Origin: Planctomycetota bacterium | GTDB lineage: Bacteria > Planctomycetota > PUPC01 > DSUN01 | NCBI GenBank assembly: GCA_035384565.1 | Contig: DAOOIT010000002.1 | Coordinates: 22,428 to 86,427 of the forward strand | Direction: 5' to 3' | Length of the DNA: 64,000 bases | In this document: positions 1 through 9,128 of the stretch, piece by piece | Position numbering within the stretch: the stretch's first letter is position 1 | Layout: each line of letters starts with the position of its first letter | Made by a program: the position numbers and the translations under genes | Notes under the pieces: model-generated | The model's database searches: none | Told to the model about the DNA's origin: nothing | The model's input: the letters and a program-made list of their open reading frames with translations, nothing else

Positions 1-759
1 GGCGACGGCCTGGCGGTAACAGCGGATCGCCTGACGCTTGGCAGACAGCACCGGCGCGATGTCCAGCTTCCAGGCATTCGCCAGGCCCGGCTCGGCGAGC
101 CGGCGAAGGGGCAGTTTGTACCATCCCCAGACCAGGTACCAGTGCACCGCGCACGGAAAGCCGCTTCGGCGAACGGCTTGCGCCACAATCTCGCTGGCGG
201 CCGCATGGTCGGCCCAGCAGTCCAGAGGATGGGGCGCGTAGACCTCCTGGGGGGCCGCCTGGCGCAGGACCTCGGCCACCGCGGACACCGCCGTGGCAAA
301 CCCCTCCTGCCCGTTGCGGGGCAAGCGGCCGTCGGGCAGTCCAAGCCAGTGCATGGCCTGGGGGCCGAGCCCCAGGCGCGCGCCCGCCTCGCAGGCCAGA
401 AGACGGCGCGCCCGGGCGATCTCCTCGACAGGCGCACCGCAGCAGCGCTGGTGCGATGCCTCGCCGCTGGTCAGGAAGGCCACGCCCACGCGGGCGTCGG
501 CCTGAGCCTTGAGGGCGAGAAGTCCTGCCGTGGCGAATACCTCGTCATCGGGGTGAGGGGCAATCACCAGGGCAGGACCCCCGGGGAGGGCCTCCGGCCT
601 GGCGCGGCGGGCCAGAACCCATTGCAGAACGCGGCGCCTCGGCGCCCCCTGCCAGGCGCGAAGCTGCGCCACAACTGTGTCGCCCAGCGCGCGTTTGAGG
701 AGGGACTTCACCCCACCCGCCTGCACAGCCGCCTTCGCGGTGAGAGGCAACGGACGCAT
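1..759 (-). CDS. PIG-L family N-deacetylase (partial)
   Basis: Last gene of the leftward polysaccharide operon, cut by the left window edge after 253 codons. The metal-binding signature APHPDDE is at residues 67-73 and the second ligand motif, PHPLDCWADH, at about 176-185; both are typical of LmbE/PIG-L zinc deacetylases, which remove N-acetyl groups from GlcNAc-type sugars. The ATG shares one base with the stop of the WecG-like gene upstream (TGATG), so the two are probably translationally coupled. No signal peptide is visible, so it is likely cytoplasmic. Inferred role: deacetylation of a sugar in the exported polysaccharide or its precursor. The exact substrate cannot be read from the sequence. 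Confidence 0.87.
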   Translation of the reverse strand, partial: MRPLPLTAKAAVQAGGVKSLLKRALGDTVVAQLRAWQGAPRRRVLQWVLARRARPEALPGGPALVIAPHPDDEVFATAGLLALKAQADARVGVAFLTSGEASHQRCCGAPVEEIARARRLLACEAGARLGLGPQAMHWLGLPDGRLPRNGQEGFATAVSAVAEVLRQAAPQEVYAPHPLDCWADHAAASEIVAQAVRRSGFPCAVHWYLVWGWYKLPLRRLAEPGLANAWKLDIAPVLSAKRQAIRCYRQAVA

Positions 760-1634
760 CACTCGTACTTCCTGAGTCCGCTCAGTTCCAGAAGCACATG
801 GCCGAGGAATCGCGGGCCGTCCAGAAAGTCCCGACGCCAGACCTTTCTGGGTTCGTGGACGAGGCGCCATAGCCACTCGAACCCGCAGCGGCCCACCCAG
901 GCCGGCGCCCGCTTGACTCTGCCGCTCAGGAACCCGAAGGCCGCTCCGACCCCGACCGCGACGGGGACCCTCAAGCGTTTCTGGTGCTCGGCAATCCACC
1001 TCTCCTGCTTCGGCAGACCGAGCCCGACCCAGAGAACATCGGGCCGGGCCTCGTTGATCATCCTGACATGGGCTTCATCTTCCTCGGGCGAAACGGCCCC
1101 GAAGGGCGGGGAGAACGTGCCGGCCACCCCGTGGTTCGGGTACTCGCGCTCCAGACGCTGGCGCAGAAGGGAGAGGGTCTCCGGTCGGTCCCCATAGAAG
1201 AAGCTGCTGTAGCCGCGTTCGTTTGCGCGCTCGAGGAACGCCCGCATCAGGTCGGCCCCGGGAATGCGCTGGATGCCGCGGAATCCCTTCAGGCGAGCGA
1301 CCCAGACGGGCGCAATCCCATCGGGGACCCAGAGATCCGCCGAGTTCAGCACGGCCTTGAGGTCCGGGCTCTTGTGCGCTTCCCAGATGCCGTGGAACCC
1401 TGTGACCACGATCCGCCGGCACTGGTGTTCGCGCGCCTCGACCCAGCCGGCCATCTCCTGGATCACCTGGCGAGGGCTCGTCAGGTGCACCCGGGCCCCC
1501 AGGATCCTGACCGCCGGAGCGCGCGTTCCTGCGCCGCCGTCTGCGTTCGAGGCGCGGGCGTGGGTGTCAGGCGATGGGCAAGAGCCTGCGGGCATCCTGT
1601 CCCTCGGGATTCGAGGAGAGCGCGACGAAGTCAT
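759..1634 (-). CDS. WecG/TagA/CpsF family glycosyltransferase
   Basis: 291 residues, close to the family norm once the poorly conserved N-terminal ~40 residues are set aside. Family motifs are present: VPDG at 103-106, RIPGADL at 123-129 and VGLGLPKQERWI at 203-214. The family transfers N-acetylmannosamine or a related sugar from UDP-sugar to an undecaprenyl-diphosphate-linked acceptor at the inner face of the membrane. The start overlaps the end of the FkbM gene by 68 bases. An internal ATG at 1595, with a GAGGGA sequence just upstream, would shorten the overlap and is an alternative. It most likely adds the second sugar to the lipid-linked primer made by the WecA-like protein of this operon. 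Confidence 0.9.
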   Translation of the reverse strand: MTSSRSPRIPRDRMPAGSCPSPDTHARASNADGGAGTRAPAVRILGARVHLTSPRQVIQEMAGWVEAREHQCRRIVVTGFHGIWEAHKSPDLKAVLNSADLWVPDGIAPVWVARLKGFRGIQRIPGADLMRAFLERANERGYSSFFYGDRPETLSLLRQRLEREYPNHGVAGTFSPPFGAVSPEEDEAHVRMINEARPDVLWVGLGLPKQERWIAEHQKRLRVPVAVGVGAAFGFLSGRVKRAPAWVGRCGFEWLWRLVHEPRKVWRRDFLDGPRFLGHVLLELSGLRKYE

Positions 1635-2457
1635 ACCCGCTCTCCAACTGAGCGGAGTCGCGCAGCTCCCGCAGTTGGACGCGGAAGAGGTTCTTCTGCC
1701 TGATCTGGAGAAATCGGTATCCCAGGCGAGACATCAACCGCACCTCCCCGCGCTCGAAGAAGGGCTGGCTCTTGTACGATTCGAAGATGATGGCCGCGGG
1801 GCGGTTCGAATCGAGCAGGCCGAGCGCGCCCGCCAGCACCTCCTCCTCGTGCCCCTCCACATCGAGCTTGAGGAGCCGGAGCGGGGGCAGATGCAGCGCC
1901 TCGAGATACGCGCTGGCTTGCCGCACCTGCACCGGAGTCGGGTCCGCCTCGGGGCCGGGGCGGATGAAGGAGCCGCAGCCTCGGTTGCCACGCGGGATGA
2001 AGAGGTCCACCTCACCATCCTTGTCCGACAGCGCGAGCGCGTGCGTCTGGACATGGCGGAAGCCATTCAGCTCGGCCGACCGCCGGATGCACTCCGCCAA
2101 TTGCGGCTGCGGCTCGAAAATGTGCACCTGCCCGGTGGGGCCGACGAATGTCGCGGCATACATGCCCACTTCGCCATAGCCGCCGCCAACATCCAGGAAG
2201 CAGTCGCCAGGCCGCAGGAGGCGCCGGCAAATCCACGTGATCTTCCTGTCGTAATCGCCCCAGTAGTAGATGGCCCGGCCGCAGTAGTCGTTGGGGTGCA
2301 CCAGCAGGCGCGGGCCGCCTCGCAGGCGCGTCAGCACCAGGTTCCCATCCTGGGTGAGCCGGCGAGGCAGGGCCATGTGGGCCAGGCGCACGCCGCCTCT
2401 GTAGAGAGGGTAGGCGCGGATGAGCGCCCTGACCATCGCCCGAACCAGGGGACGCAC
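1567..2457 (-). CDS. FkbM family SAM-dependent methyltransferase
   Basis: 296 residues from a GTG start chosen because GGGGGAG lies 8 bases upstream; an ATG at 2436 is the alternative. The SAM-binding loop DVGGGYG is at 89-95 and the acidic strand-2 motif FEPQP at 114-118. LKLDVEGHE further on is the characteristic FkbM motif. FkbM enzymes usually O-methylate sugars or small molecules; in a polysaccharide locus the likely substrate is a hydroxyl of a sugar residue. The start lies 21 bases after the stop of the asparagine-synthase-like gene. Reading further upstream in this frame gives only a shadow of that gene. Confidence 0.87.
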   Translation of the reverse strand: MRPLVRAMVRALIRAYPLYRGGVRLAHMALPRRLTQDGNLVLTRLRGGPRLLVHPNDYCGRAIYYWGDYDRKITWICRRLLRPGDCFLDVGGGYGEVGMYAATFVGPTGQVHIFEPQPQLAECIRRSAELNGFRHVQTHALALSDKDGEVDLFIPRGNRGCGSFIRPGPEADPTPVQVRQASAYLEALHLPPLRLLKLDVEGHEEEVLAGALGLLDSNRPAAIIFESYKSQPFFERGEVRLMSRLGYRFLQIRQKNLFRVQLRELRDSAQLESGYDFVALSSNPEGQDARRLLPIA

Positions 2458-2477
2458 CAGCGGAACTCCCCCATCGC

Positions 2478-4223
2478 TCAGCGCGCTCTGCGCCCCAGGC
2501 GGCGCCGCGCGAACCTGGCGACCTTGACAGCCAGCGCCCCCAGGAAGAGCGCGGCCAACTCGACCCCCTTGCGCACGGCCCCGATGGGCCGGAACTTCAA
2601 CCTCACTCGCCCCGCATCTCCGAGCGCCCGGAGCTGAGCAGCAGCCTCGTAGGCAAAGCAGATGGACCTTGATAGCGTCGGCATCGAGAAGCCGAAGAGG
2701 TGCCTGTAGACGGGGTAGGCCTCCGCCAGCCTGCGGTAGCTCCCGAAGCCCCACCAGGGGTGATAGAAGGGCAGCTTCTCCAGCCGCCAGTTTCCCTCGA
2801 AGGCGTCGCGCCCGCGGGCGGTGCGGCGGAGATCGCGGAAGTCGTCCTGGGATATGCCCAGCTCGGAGAACAGAACCCTGTTGACGTACGCATTGTACAG
2901 CCGCTGGCCCAGCCTGAGGCGGAGGGGCACCCGCGCCCAGAAGTCGCACATGGCGCTGTCCCACAGCGGGATGCGCCAGTCATAGCCCCAGAACTCGTAG
3001 GCGCGACAGAAATTGACGATGAACTTCGCCTGGCGTTCCTGCCACTCCCAGCACTCGAGGGCGCTGGCCGCCTCCTCGGGGGTCTCGGTCGGCAGGTCGC
3101 CAATGCAGCGAAGGACCCGTTCCGCCATCACCGCGTGGAGAGCGCCGCGGCGCCGAGGCCAGCGCCACAGGCCGTAGTGGTCGTGAAGCAGTATCCTCAG
3201 CAGGTCCTGCGCGCCAACGGTCGTTCTGTCCGCAAAGTCACGTGGGATGTGGCTGCCGGAGATCACGTCGCCCGTATGGCCAGGGACTATAACCGCGTCG
3301 TCCGGGATCTTGCCGGCTGCTTTCAGTGCCCAAATCGCTGGCCAGTCCTGCACACTGGCCAGGGAACTGAGTCCGCCGCGGTAGCTGTGGTATGCCTTGG
3401 CCTCCTCGCTGAGCAGTTGCTGCCGCCATTGCGAGCAGCACGCTGGCACGAACTCCCAGGCGTATCCCAGCTTGAGAGCCACGGCTTGGCTGACCCTCGA
3501 CTCCCAGTTGTTGGGACGGCCATAGGAGAGGCACAGGACGTCGCTCCTGCCCAGGCGGCGAAGCATGGCCACGACGAGCCGGGAATCCTGGCCTCCGCTG
3601 AGCGGCACAACCAGGGGGCGGCCTGCCGTGGAGGCGAGAAGACGCTCGAAGACGCCCACGAGCATCTCATCCATCGTGGCAAGGAGCGCCTCCTCATTTG
3701 CCTCCAGGTAGTCGCCATGTACGAACCGGTAGTACCGGTGCGTTCTCACCCGGGGCACACGCTCGCGCTTGTCGGCGATCAGGCATTCCCCAGCCTGCAA
3801 CTGCTTCACCCTGGGGCAGAGGGTATCTTGCCCCGTGACATACCCCGTGAGGAGGAACTCCGCCAGGGCGTCCTGATCCGCCGCATCGTCGGCCACCTGC
3901 GATCGCACCCATTCGGCGTCGTCACTAACGAACAGCTTCCCATTGGATTCGGCGTAGAAGAGCGGCCGGCTGCGCAGCCGATCGACCGCCGCGAAGCACA
4001 CGCGGTCGGTCTCCACAGCAAGAGCGAACGAGCCGTTCAACCCACGCAGCCAGCGGCAGACCGCCTGTGCCTCCGGGGCTTCCTCGCCGAGGATTCGCGA
4101 TAGCGCGCCTGCGAGAGCGGTTCCTTCGAGCAGCGCGTTCGGGCTGAAGGCGAAGCCAGTAGCCGCCACATGGTTAGCCTGCGACGTACTCGGCGAGCAG
4201 GGCTGCGCCAAGTCACAGAGCAT
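2478..4223 (-). CDS. Asparagine synthase-like amidotransferase
   Basis: 581 residues. Residues 61-90 (GLNGSFALAV, DRLRSRPLFY) match the second half of a class II glutamine amidotransferase domain, and SGGQDS at 209-214 is the ATP-pyrophosphatase loop of the synthetase domain. Family members amidate carboxyl groups with glutamine nitrogen; copies in capsule loci are thought to amidate sugar acids or attached amino acids. Oddly, the catalytic Cys2 of the amidotransferase is missing: the protein begins MLCD, the usual first ~50 residues are absent, and an in-frame stop ten codons upstream rules out a longer start. It may therefore use free ammonia or have lost amidase activity. Substrate unknown. 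Confidence 0.82.
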   Translation of the reverse strand: MLCDLAQPCSPSTSQANHVAATGFAFSPNALLEGTALAGALSRILGEEAPEAQAVCRWLRGLNGSFALAVETDRVCFAAVDRLRSRPLFYAESNGKLFVSDDAEWVRSQVADDAADQDALAEFLLTGYVTGQDTLCPRVKQLQAGECLIADKRERVPRVRTHRYYRFVHGDYLEANEEALLATMDEMLVGVFERLLASTAGRPLVVPLSGGQDSRLVVAMLRRLGRSDVLCLSYGRPNNWESRVSQAVALKLGYAWEFVPACCSQWRQQLLSEEAKAYHSYRGGLSSLASVQDWPAIWALKAAGKIPDDAVIVPGHTGDVISGSHIPRDFADRTTVGAQDLLRILLHDHYGLWRWPRRRGALHAVMAERVLRCIGDLPTETPEEAASALECWEWQERQAKFIVNFCRAYEFWGYDWRIPLWDSAMCDFWARVPLRLRLGQRLYNAYVNRVLFSELGISQDDFRDLRRTARGRDAFEGNWRLEKLPFYHPWWGFGSYRRLAEAYPVYRHLFGFSMPTLSRSICFAYEAAAQLRALGDAGRVRLKFRPIGAVRKGVELAALFLGALAVKVARFARRRLGRRAR

Positions 4224-4317
4224 ATTGATGTCTGCCTGGATATGCGTGCCTCAGTTGCCAGAGAAGTCCTATCGCGCACTGCAAGCAGCGTGGTCTGGTG
4301 TTGGAAGGCCGCATGAG

Positions 4318-4926
4318 CTACCGAACCCCGGCCCTGGCCACCACGACAAGTGTCTTGCAGAACCACTGGCGCAGGTAGCCAGGCAACCTGCCGAGGCCCC
4401 AGTATCTGGTGGAGTCCGTTACGTAGTGCATCGCCACCTCCGTGAATCCCTCCCTCGAGAGAAGATGTCGCAGAGTCCCAGGGCAATACCAGCAGGTGTG
4501 CTCATGGTTGAGCGAGACCCTTCCGTACCTCAACACTTCCCAGACCAGTTTCGGGTAGAAGGCGTTCGGCGTGGTCAAGATCAGCGCTCCCCCAGGCACG
4601 AGATGGCGTTTCATGTTCCTCAGGAACAGACCCGGGTTTGACAGGTGCTCGATCACCTCCCCCGCGACAATGCAGTCGAACTCCTCGCCAAGCGTCACCA
4701 TCTCAGCATCGCCGTGGAGAATGCTGTACCCCTTGCGACACAAAGCCTGCACACCACGCTCATCTTTGTCGAGGCCAATGACCCGCCGCGCGTGCTTGCG
4801 GACAATGTGATGAAGCCACGCGGGGTTTGCTTCCCTGTCGGCATCTCTGCCAATGCACCCCACATCAAGCACGTTCTTCCCTCTGATGGTCTCCGCAACG
4901 ATGCTCTCTCTTGTCTCCCTGCCCAT
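4318..4926 (-). CDS. Class I SAM-dependent methyltransferase
   Basis: 202 residues. The SAM-binding motif VLDVGC is near residues 19-24, an acidic strand-2 end (GLDKDE) follows, and GEVIEHL near 88-94 is the motif IV region common in UbiG/COQ5-like enzymes. VPGGALILTTPN is the usual post-IV strand. A 94-base gap separates it from the next gene downstream in the operon. In this context it probably methylates a sugar or glycolipid intermediate, but nothing in the sequence fixes the substrate. Confidence 0.84.
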   Translation of the reverse strand: MGRETRESIVAETIRGKNVLDVGCIGRDADREANPAWLHHIVRKHARRVIGLDKDERGVQALCRKGYSILHGDAEMVTLGEEFDCIVAGEVIEHLSNPGLFLRNMKRHLVPGGALILTTPNAFYPKLVWEVLRYGRVSLNHEHTCWYCPGTLRHLLSREGFTEVAMHYVTDSTRYWGLGRLPGYLRQWFCKTLVVVARAGVR

Positions 4927-5001
4927 GGGCCTTATGCTCCGCTTGTGGCCCGATGCGCTGAGGATAAGCGCCGCAACGCCAACCCTCAGATAGGAGGCAT
5001 G

Positions 5002-6540
5002 TTACCTCGAAACTGCATAGACCGTGCCGTCGTCGAGCTCCGCGACCTCGTGCAACCTCACCCTCTGCCGAAGCTGCTCCACTGTGAAGAGGTGCCTCGC
5101 CCGCCCTCGCCTGAACCACACAAGATATGCCTTCTCCTCCTCCGGCCACGGGCCACTGAACGCGTGGGATTCACCCATCGCTTCGCGCGAGTTGTACATG
5201 CCCTTTGCAGGGCTCTCGCTTGCGGGCATCTTTGTCTGAATGTAGAGCGCGTAAGGCGCGTTGCTGTAGACTCTGCACTCGGGCTCCAGAGGATGGCTCC
5301 GTAGCCACTGGATGGTTCGGCTCTGCGTCCACGGCTTGCTGGTGTATCCCTCTGGCCCCTCTCGCCACAGAGCCAGGAGACGAGACCCACTCGCGACGAC
5401 CGGGTATAGCAGCCATATTGCGGCGCCTACAGCCAGCAGGCGAGTTCGCATCGGGCGAGCGGGGCGGAGATTCCGTATGTGTCGCTCAAACTCCCCTGCG
5501 GCACGGAGGAGGAGTACTGTCAAGGGGACATACACAGGCGATACCAACCTGCTGTTAGGCGGGTCGTAGGCTGTGGTGGCCGAGGTCACAGCTAGGAATA
5601 GGACGTAGACCCCGATGAACACGAGAAGGGGAGACATAGACGCCCCGGAACCTCCTTGGCCGGTGCCGACGTGTTCGGCTACCAGGGTTGGCACCGCAAT
5701 GCAACACAGGGCAAGCTGGGGCGACAGATGCACAAGCCTACAGAACTCAACGATGGGGACATACCACGACACAATCACAGCGGCAACTAGCATGCAGGTC
5801 TGATGCAGCCCGTATACGGAGCTTGCACGTGGCCCCAAGAGTGTGCCCGTCAGTGCATAGTTCCTGATCGCCCATGCACCCAGCGGAGCTGCCGCTATAG
5901 GCAGCAGGAGGCAGACATGCGCGATCCGCGTGCGCCATTCGCGCCCTACAGCGAAGAGGATGACCGCCACGCCGGTGGCGATGATCGTCACGCCGGCATA
6001 CCTGGTCGCAGCAGCGAAGCCGGCAGCCATGGCGGCTGCCATCAGGAAGCGGACCCGCGGCTCTCGCAGATACGACTCCACGGCCAGCAGGAAACACACG
6101 GACAAGGCGATGAAGAGGGGCTCGGACCATGCCATCACTGACACAGAGAGCAGCGGTTTCGAGAACAGCACGAGGGCCTGCACAAGGACCACGAGAACCG
6201 GCGAGGCTCTGAGGTGCCGGGCGGCCAACTCCCCTGAGAGGTACACGATCAGACCGAAGAGCACGGCATTGACCACGTGAGCCGAGCCCAGGGGGTCAGC
6301 CCCAGTACTCCACTGGACCGTTGCCAGGAGCATTGGATAGAGTGGGGGCTGCATGACCAGAGGGGTGCCATCCCAAATGGTGGCGCCCGCTCCCGCGGCC
6401 ATGTGCCTTGCTGCTGCAATATAGCCCACGGAGTCGGGCGAGATTCCGGCCCCGTGATGGCCGATGCAGAACAGGACCATGCATGTCCCGATGAGACCCA
6501 GCAATCCGCCGGCTATTCTACATCTCACCGGGTGTGTCAT
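5002..6540 (-). CDS. Multi-pass membrane glycosyltransferase (GT39/RgtA-like)
   Basis: About 512 residues from the internal ATG at 6540; an in-frame ATG at 6582 would add 14 polar residues. The N-terminal two thirds holds roughly ten hydrophobic segments. The first loop contains ISPDSVGYIAAARH followed by QPPLYPMLLA, the acidic DxxxY...PPLYP pattern of ArnT/PMT-type transferases, which use polyprenyl-phosphate sugars on the outer face of the membrane. The C-terminal ~130 residues are soluble. Likely role: adding a sugar to the lipid-linked glycan on the periplasmic side, or decorating the exported polymer. It has no separate Wzy-type signature, so a polymerase role is possible but unsupported. 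Confidence 0.72.
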   Translation of the reverse strand: MTHPVRCRIAGGLLGLIGTCMVLFCIGHHGAGISPDSVGYIAAARHMAAGAGATIWDGTPLVMQPPLYPMLLATVQWSTGADPLGSAHVVNAVLFGLIVYLSGELAARHLRASPVLVVLVQALVLFSKPLLSVSVMAWSEPLFIALSVCFLLAVESYLREPRVRFLMAAAMAAGFAAATRYAGVTIIATGVAVILFAVGREWRTRIAHVCLLLPIAAAPLGAWAIRNYALTGTLLGPRASSVYGLHQTCMLVAAVIVSWYVPIVEFCRLVHLSPQLALCCIAVPTLVAEHVGTGQGGSGASMSPLLVFIGVYVLFLAVTSATTAYDPPNSRLVSPVYVPLTVLLLRAAGEFERHIRNLRPARPMRTRLLAVGAAIWLLYPVVASGSRLLALWREGPEGYTSKPWTQSRTIQWLRSHPLEPECRVYSNAPYALYIQTKMPASESPAKGMYNSREAMGESHAFSGPWPEEEKAYLVWFRRGRARHLFTVEQLRQRVRLHEVAELDDGTVYAVSR

Positions 6541-6630
6541 TGCAGACCTCGCTGTCGGGGTCCGAGAGCCATCCACCACCACGAAGCGCGATCCAGGGCA
6601 CCATGTCCGCTTGAGTGTTCTGCTGGCCTC

Positions 6631-7893
6631 TCAGCGCCAACCCGCCGCCAGCGGGCACGGGGTGCCAGGCGGGGACGCCGAATCCAGCACCGCCCCCAGC
6701 GCGCCCGCTTGCTCCCGGCGGCTCCACTTCTGGATTTCGGCGGGCCTTCGGTCCATCCGGATATCCCCCGTGCCCTTCCACTCGCGATGCCACCCCAGGA
6801 GCACGGCCTTGGCCTCCGCCACCGAGCCACACGCCCGGCCGATCCCGGTGCTCGCAAGGAGAGGGTCCACGCCCTCCGGGTCGCTGGGATATGCCAGGAC
6901 GGGCCGGCCCGCGGCCATGTACTCGAAGAGCTTGCCCGGCAACACGCACGGCGCGCCCGGAATGCCCAGCGACAGGAGCACCGTGGCCCCGCGCTGCACC
7001 CGCAGGGCCTCGGCATTCGGCACCCAGGGCAACTGCCTCACCGGCGCGGCCGACCGGCGCGCCTCGGGCAGGCACGCCCGCCGCGCCCGACGGCCCAGGC
7101 AGCCGTGAAACTCCACGGCGATCTCGCTCGCCGGAATGGCGCCGTCGCGCACCAGCTCATCCACGGCCTGGAGGATCGGCCCTGGGTCCTGCCGGCCCTG
7201 GATGGTGCCCGTGTAGACGATGCGGAAGACATCTCCCTCGGGCCGCCCGGGGGCCTCGCACAGTTGCTCAGGGTCGAAGCCGTTCGAGATGAACGTGATG
7301 GGCGCGCGGTGCCGGCGGCTCAGAATGTGTGCATTCGGCTCGATGGTGGTGATCCGCGCCGCGGTGCGGCAGAAGCGCGCCTCGCGCCACGCCATCACCT
7401 TGCGCACCCACCAGGGGTAGACGACGTACTTCTCCGCAATGTCACGAAAGTCCGCCACCCACGGCACGCCCAGCCGCCGCGAGAGGCCCGAGGCGATGAG
7501 GAACACGCTGTAGCCGGGCGCCGTCGCCCAGATCGCATCCACGTCCAGAGACAGCCCGCGCGCCTGCCGGAGGCCCTGGCGGGCCGTGCGGCTGTTGTCG
7601 GAGCCTGGCAGCACCCAGTATTCGGCGATGCCCCGCATCGCCTTCAGGAGCGGGTTGGCCGACAGCGGCCGCACGCTCCGCACGATTCGGAGGACGCGCG
7701 ACTCGTCGAGGCCCGCCTCGCGGCGCAGTTCCTCGGGGCTCACGGGGTCGCGCAGGTGTGCGGGCTCGCACTGCGTCAGCACCGTCACCTCCCAGCCGAA
7801 CTCCCTCAGGTACTTCGCCAGGCCGGCGGGGCGGCGGGCCGAGATGTGGTTCTCGGGCAGGAAGGCGGGCGTGACGAAGAGCACCCTCCTCAC
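6631..7893 (-). CDS. GT4-like glycosyltransferase
   Basis: 420 residues from a GTG start that overlaps the stop of the upstream GT gene (GTGA), with AAGGGA upstream. The N-terminal RVLFVTPAFLPEN and the later FISNGFDPEQL, YTGTIQG and KLFEYMAAGRPVLAYP segments follow the GT-B fold of GT4 transferases, the last being the donor-binding region. It is clearly paralogous to the next gene upstream: both share the W-ADFRD/W-ADHRD block, NGFDP, FEYMAAGRPVL and a GDIRM...R tail. It probably adds one sugar to the growing lipid-linked oligosaccharide in the cytoplasm. Codons upstream of the GTG in this frame are only a shadow of the neighbour. Confidence 0.86.
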   Translation of the reverse strand: MRRVLFVTPAFLPENHISARRPAGLAKYLREFGWEVTVLTQCEPAHLRDPVSPEELRREAGLDESRVLRIVRSVRPLSANPLLKAMRGIAEYWVLPGSDNSRTARQGLRQARGLSLDVDAIWATAPGYSVFLIASGLSRRLGVPWVADFRDIAEKYVVYPWWVRKVMAWREARFCRTAARITTIEPNAHILSRRHRAPITFISNGFDPEQLCEAPGRPEGDVFRIVYTGTIQGRQDPGPILQAVDELVRDGAIPASEIAVEFHGCLGRRARRACLPEARRSAAPVRQLPWVPNAEALRVQRGATVLLSLGIPGAPCVLPGKLFEYMAAGRPVLAYPSDPEGVDPLLASTGIGRACGSVAEAKAVLLGWHREWKGTGDIRMDRRPAEIQKWSRREQAGALGAVLDSASPPGTPCPLAAGWR

Positions 7894-9128
7894 GCGCCGC
7901 GTCCCTTGTGCTCGGCCACCACGCGGTCGAGCACTGCCGCCAGCGTCTTGGCCTGTTCCTTGCGGCTGTACTTCATGATCTCGTCCGGATTGCGGCTCAT
8001 GCGGATGTCGCCCGTCTGCTTCCACTCCCGATACCACCGCAACAGCACCGTCTTCAGCTCCTCTACGGAGTCGCACGAGACCCCAATCCCCGTCGCCTCC
8101 AGCACACGGTCCAGGCACTCGGGATGTTTGGGGTAGGACAATACAGGACGCCCGGCAGCCATATACTCGAAGACCTTGCTCGTCAGCACCCCCGGTGTGT
8201 CTGGCATGCCGAGCACGAGCAGCACCGTCGCCTCACGCTGTGCGCGGAGAATCTCGGTCAGGGACAGCTTCGGCAGGATGCGGGGCGGCTTGCGGAATGA
8301 ATTGAGTCCGTGCTCCCGCAGGAACTCAGCGGAAAGCGAGTAGAGCAGGATCTCCACTTCTTCCGCTGGTACAGCACCCTCGGTGATCAACTCATTCATC
8401 GCCCTGGTCACTGGCAGCACGTCCCGAGAACCCCACGCTGAACCCGTGTAGGCGATTGTGAACGTGCCCACCCTCGGCCGGGGAGGCTCTGCACACAGCC
8501 AGTCCGGGTCAAAGCCGTTCGGGATCACCGTGACAGGAACGGCGGCTCTCTGCCGCAGCAGCGCGGCCCAGGGCTCCGATACCGCGATCTGGTGCGAGGC
8601 GGTTCGACAGATGCGCCTCTCGCGCCAGGCCACCAGCCTCCTGAGGGCTTGGTTCTGGACGATCAGATCCACCGGATCCCTGTGGTCAGCCACCCAGGGC
8701 ACACCGTGCTCTCTCGCTGCGATCGTGGCCGCGACGAACGGGCCCCAATGCGGTCCAGTGGCCCAGATCACCTCAGGGGCGCACGGCTGGCGCCCCAGTT
8801 CTGCCAGCACCTGCCGCGCCCATCGCGAGCTGCGGGATCCAGGAAGACACAGAATGTCGATCACCCCGAGCCACCTTCGTGCCAGCCTGCCCATCGAGGC
8901 GGCGCGTTCCGCGGGGAGGTGCTTGCGGATGATCTGCGATTCGGGAATGCCGACGTTGGCTCGGACCTCCTCATCAGACATCGGGCCCAGGCAGTCTGCG
9001 GGCAGCGACGTCAGCACGGTGACGTGCCAGCCGCAGGCCGGGAGGTACTTGGCCATCGCCGCCGCGCGGCGGGACGACTGCCGGTTCATCGGCGGGAAGT
9101 CGGGGGCGATGAGGAGGACGCTTCTCAT
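7890..9128 (-). CDS. GT4-like glycosyltransferase
   Basis: 412 residues from the ATG at 9128, whose ATGA overlaps the stop of the gene upstream. GT-B features: SVLLIAPDFPPMN at the N-terminus, VTVIPNGFDPDWL mid-protein, IAYTGSAWG, and KVFEYMAAGRPVLSYP near the C-terminus. It is a sister of the gene immediately downstream, and the adjacent pair looks like a tandem duplication that has since diverged. Expected to be a cytoplasmic or membrane-associated retaining transferase building the repeat unit. The sugar donor is not predictable. Confidence 0.87.
   Translation of the reverse strand: MRSVLLIAPDFPPMNRQSSRRAAAMAKYLPACGWHVTVLTSLPADCLGPMSDEEVRANVGIPESQIIRKHLPAERAASMGRLARRWLGVIDILCLPGSRSSRWARQVLAELGRQPCAPEVIWATGPHWGPFVAATIAAREHGVPWVADHRDPVDLIVQNQALRRLVAWRERRICRTASHQIAVSEPWAALLRQRAAVPVTVIPNGFDPDWLCAEPPRPRVGTFTIAYTGSAWGSRDVLPVTRAMNELITEGAVPAEEVEILLYSLSAEFLREHGLNSFRKPPRILPKLSLTEILRAQREATVLLVLGMPDTPGVLTSKVFEYMAAGRPVLSYPKHPECLDRVLEATGIGVSCDSVEELKTVLLRWYREWKQTGDIRMSRNPDEIMKYSRKEQAKTLAAVLDRVVAEHKGRGA

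Noticed and set aside
2700..4103. Long open frame on the plus strand opposite the asparagine-synthase-like gene (similar long antisense frames occur opposite 6.3-8.1, 15.3-16.8, 32.9-35.3, 37.7-40.0, 42.7-46.4, 51.9-54.1 and 61.7-63.8 kb)
   Set aside because: They are mirror images of strongly coding genes in GC-rich DNA, have low-complexity Arg/Gly/Pro/Ala composition and show no family motifs. The opposite strand in each case carries recognisable domains.
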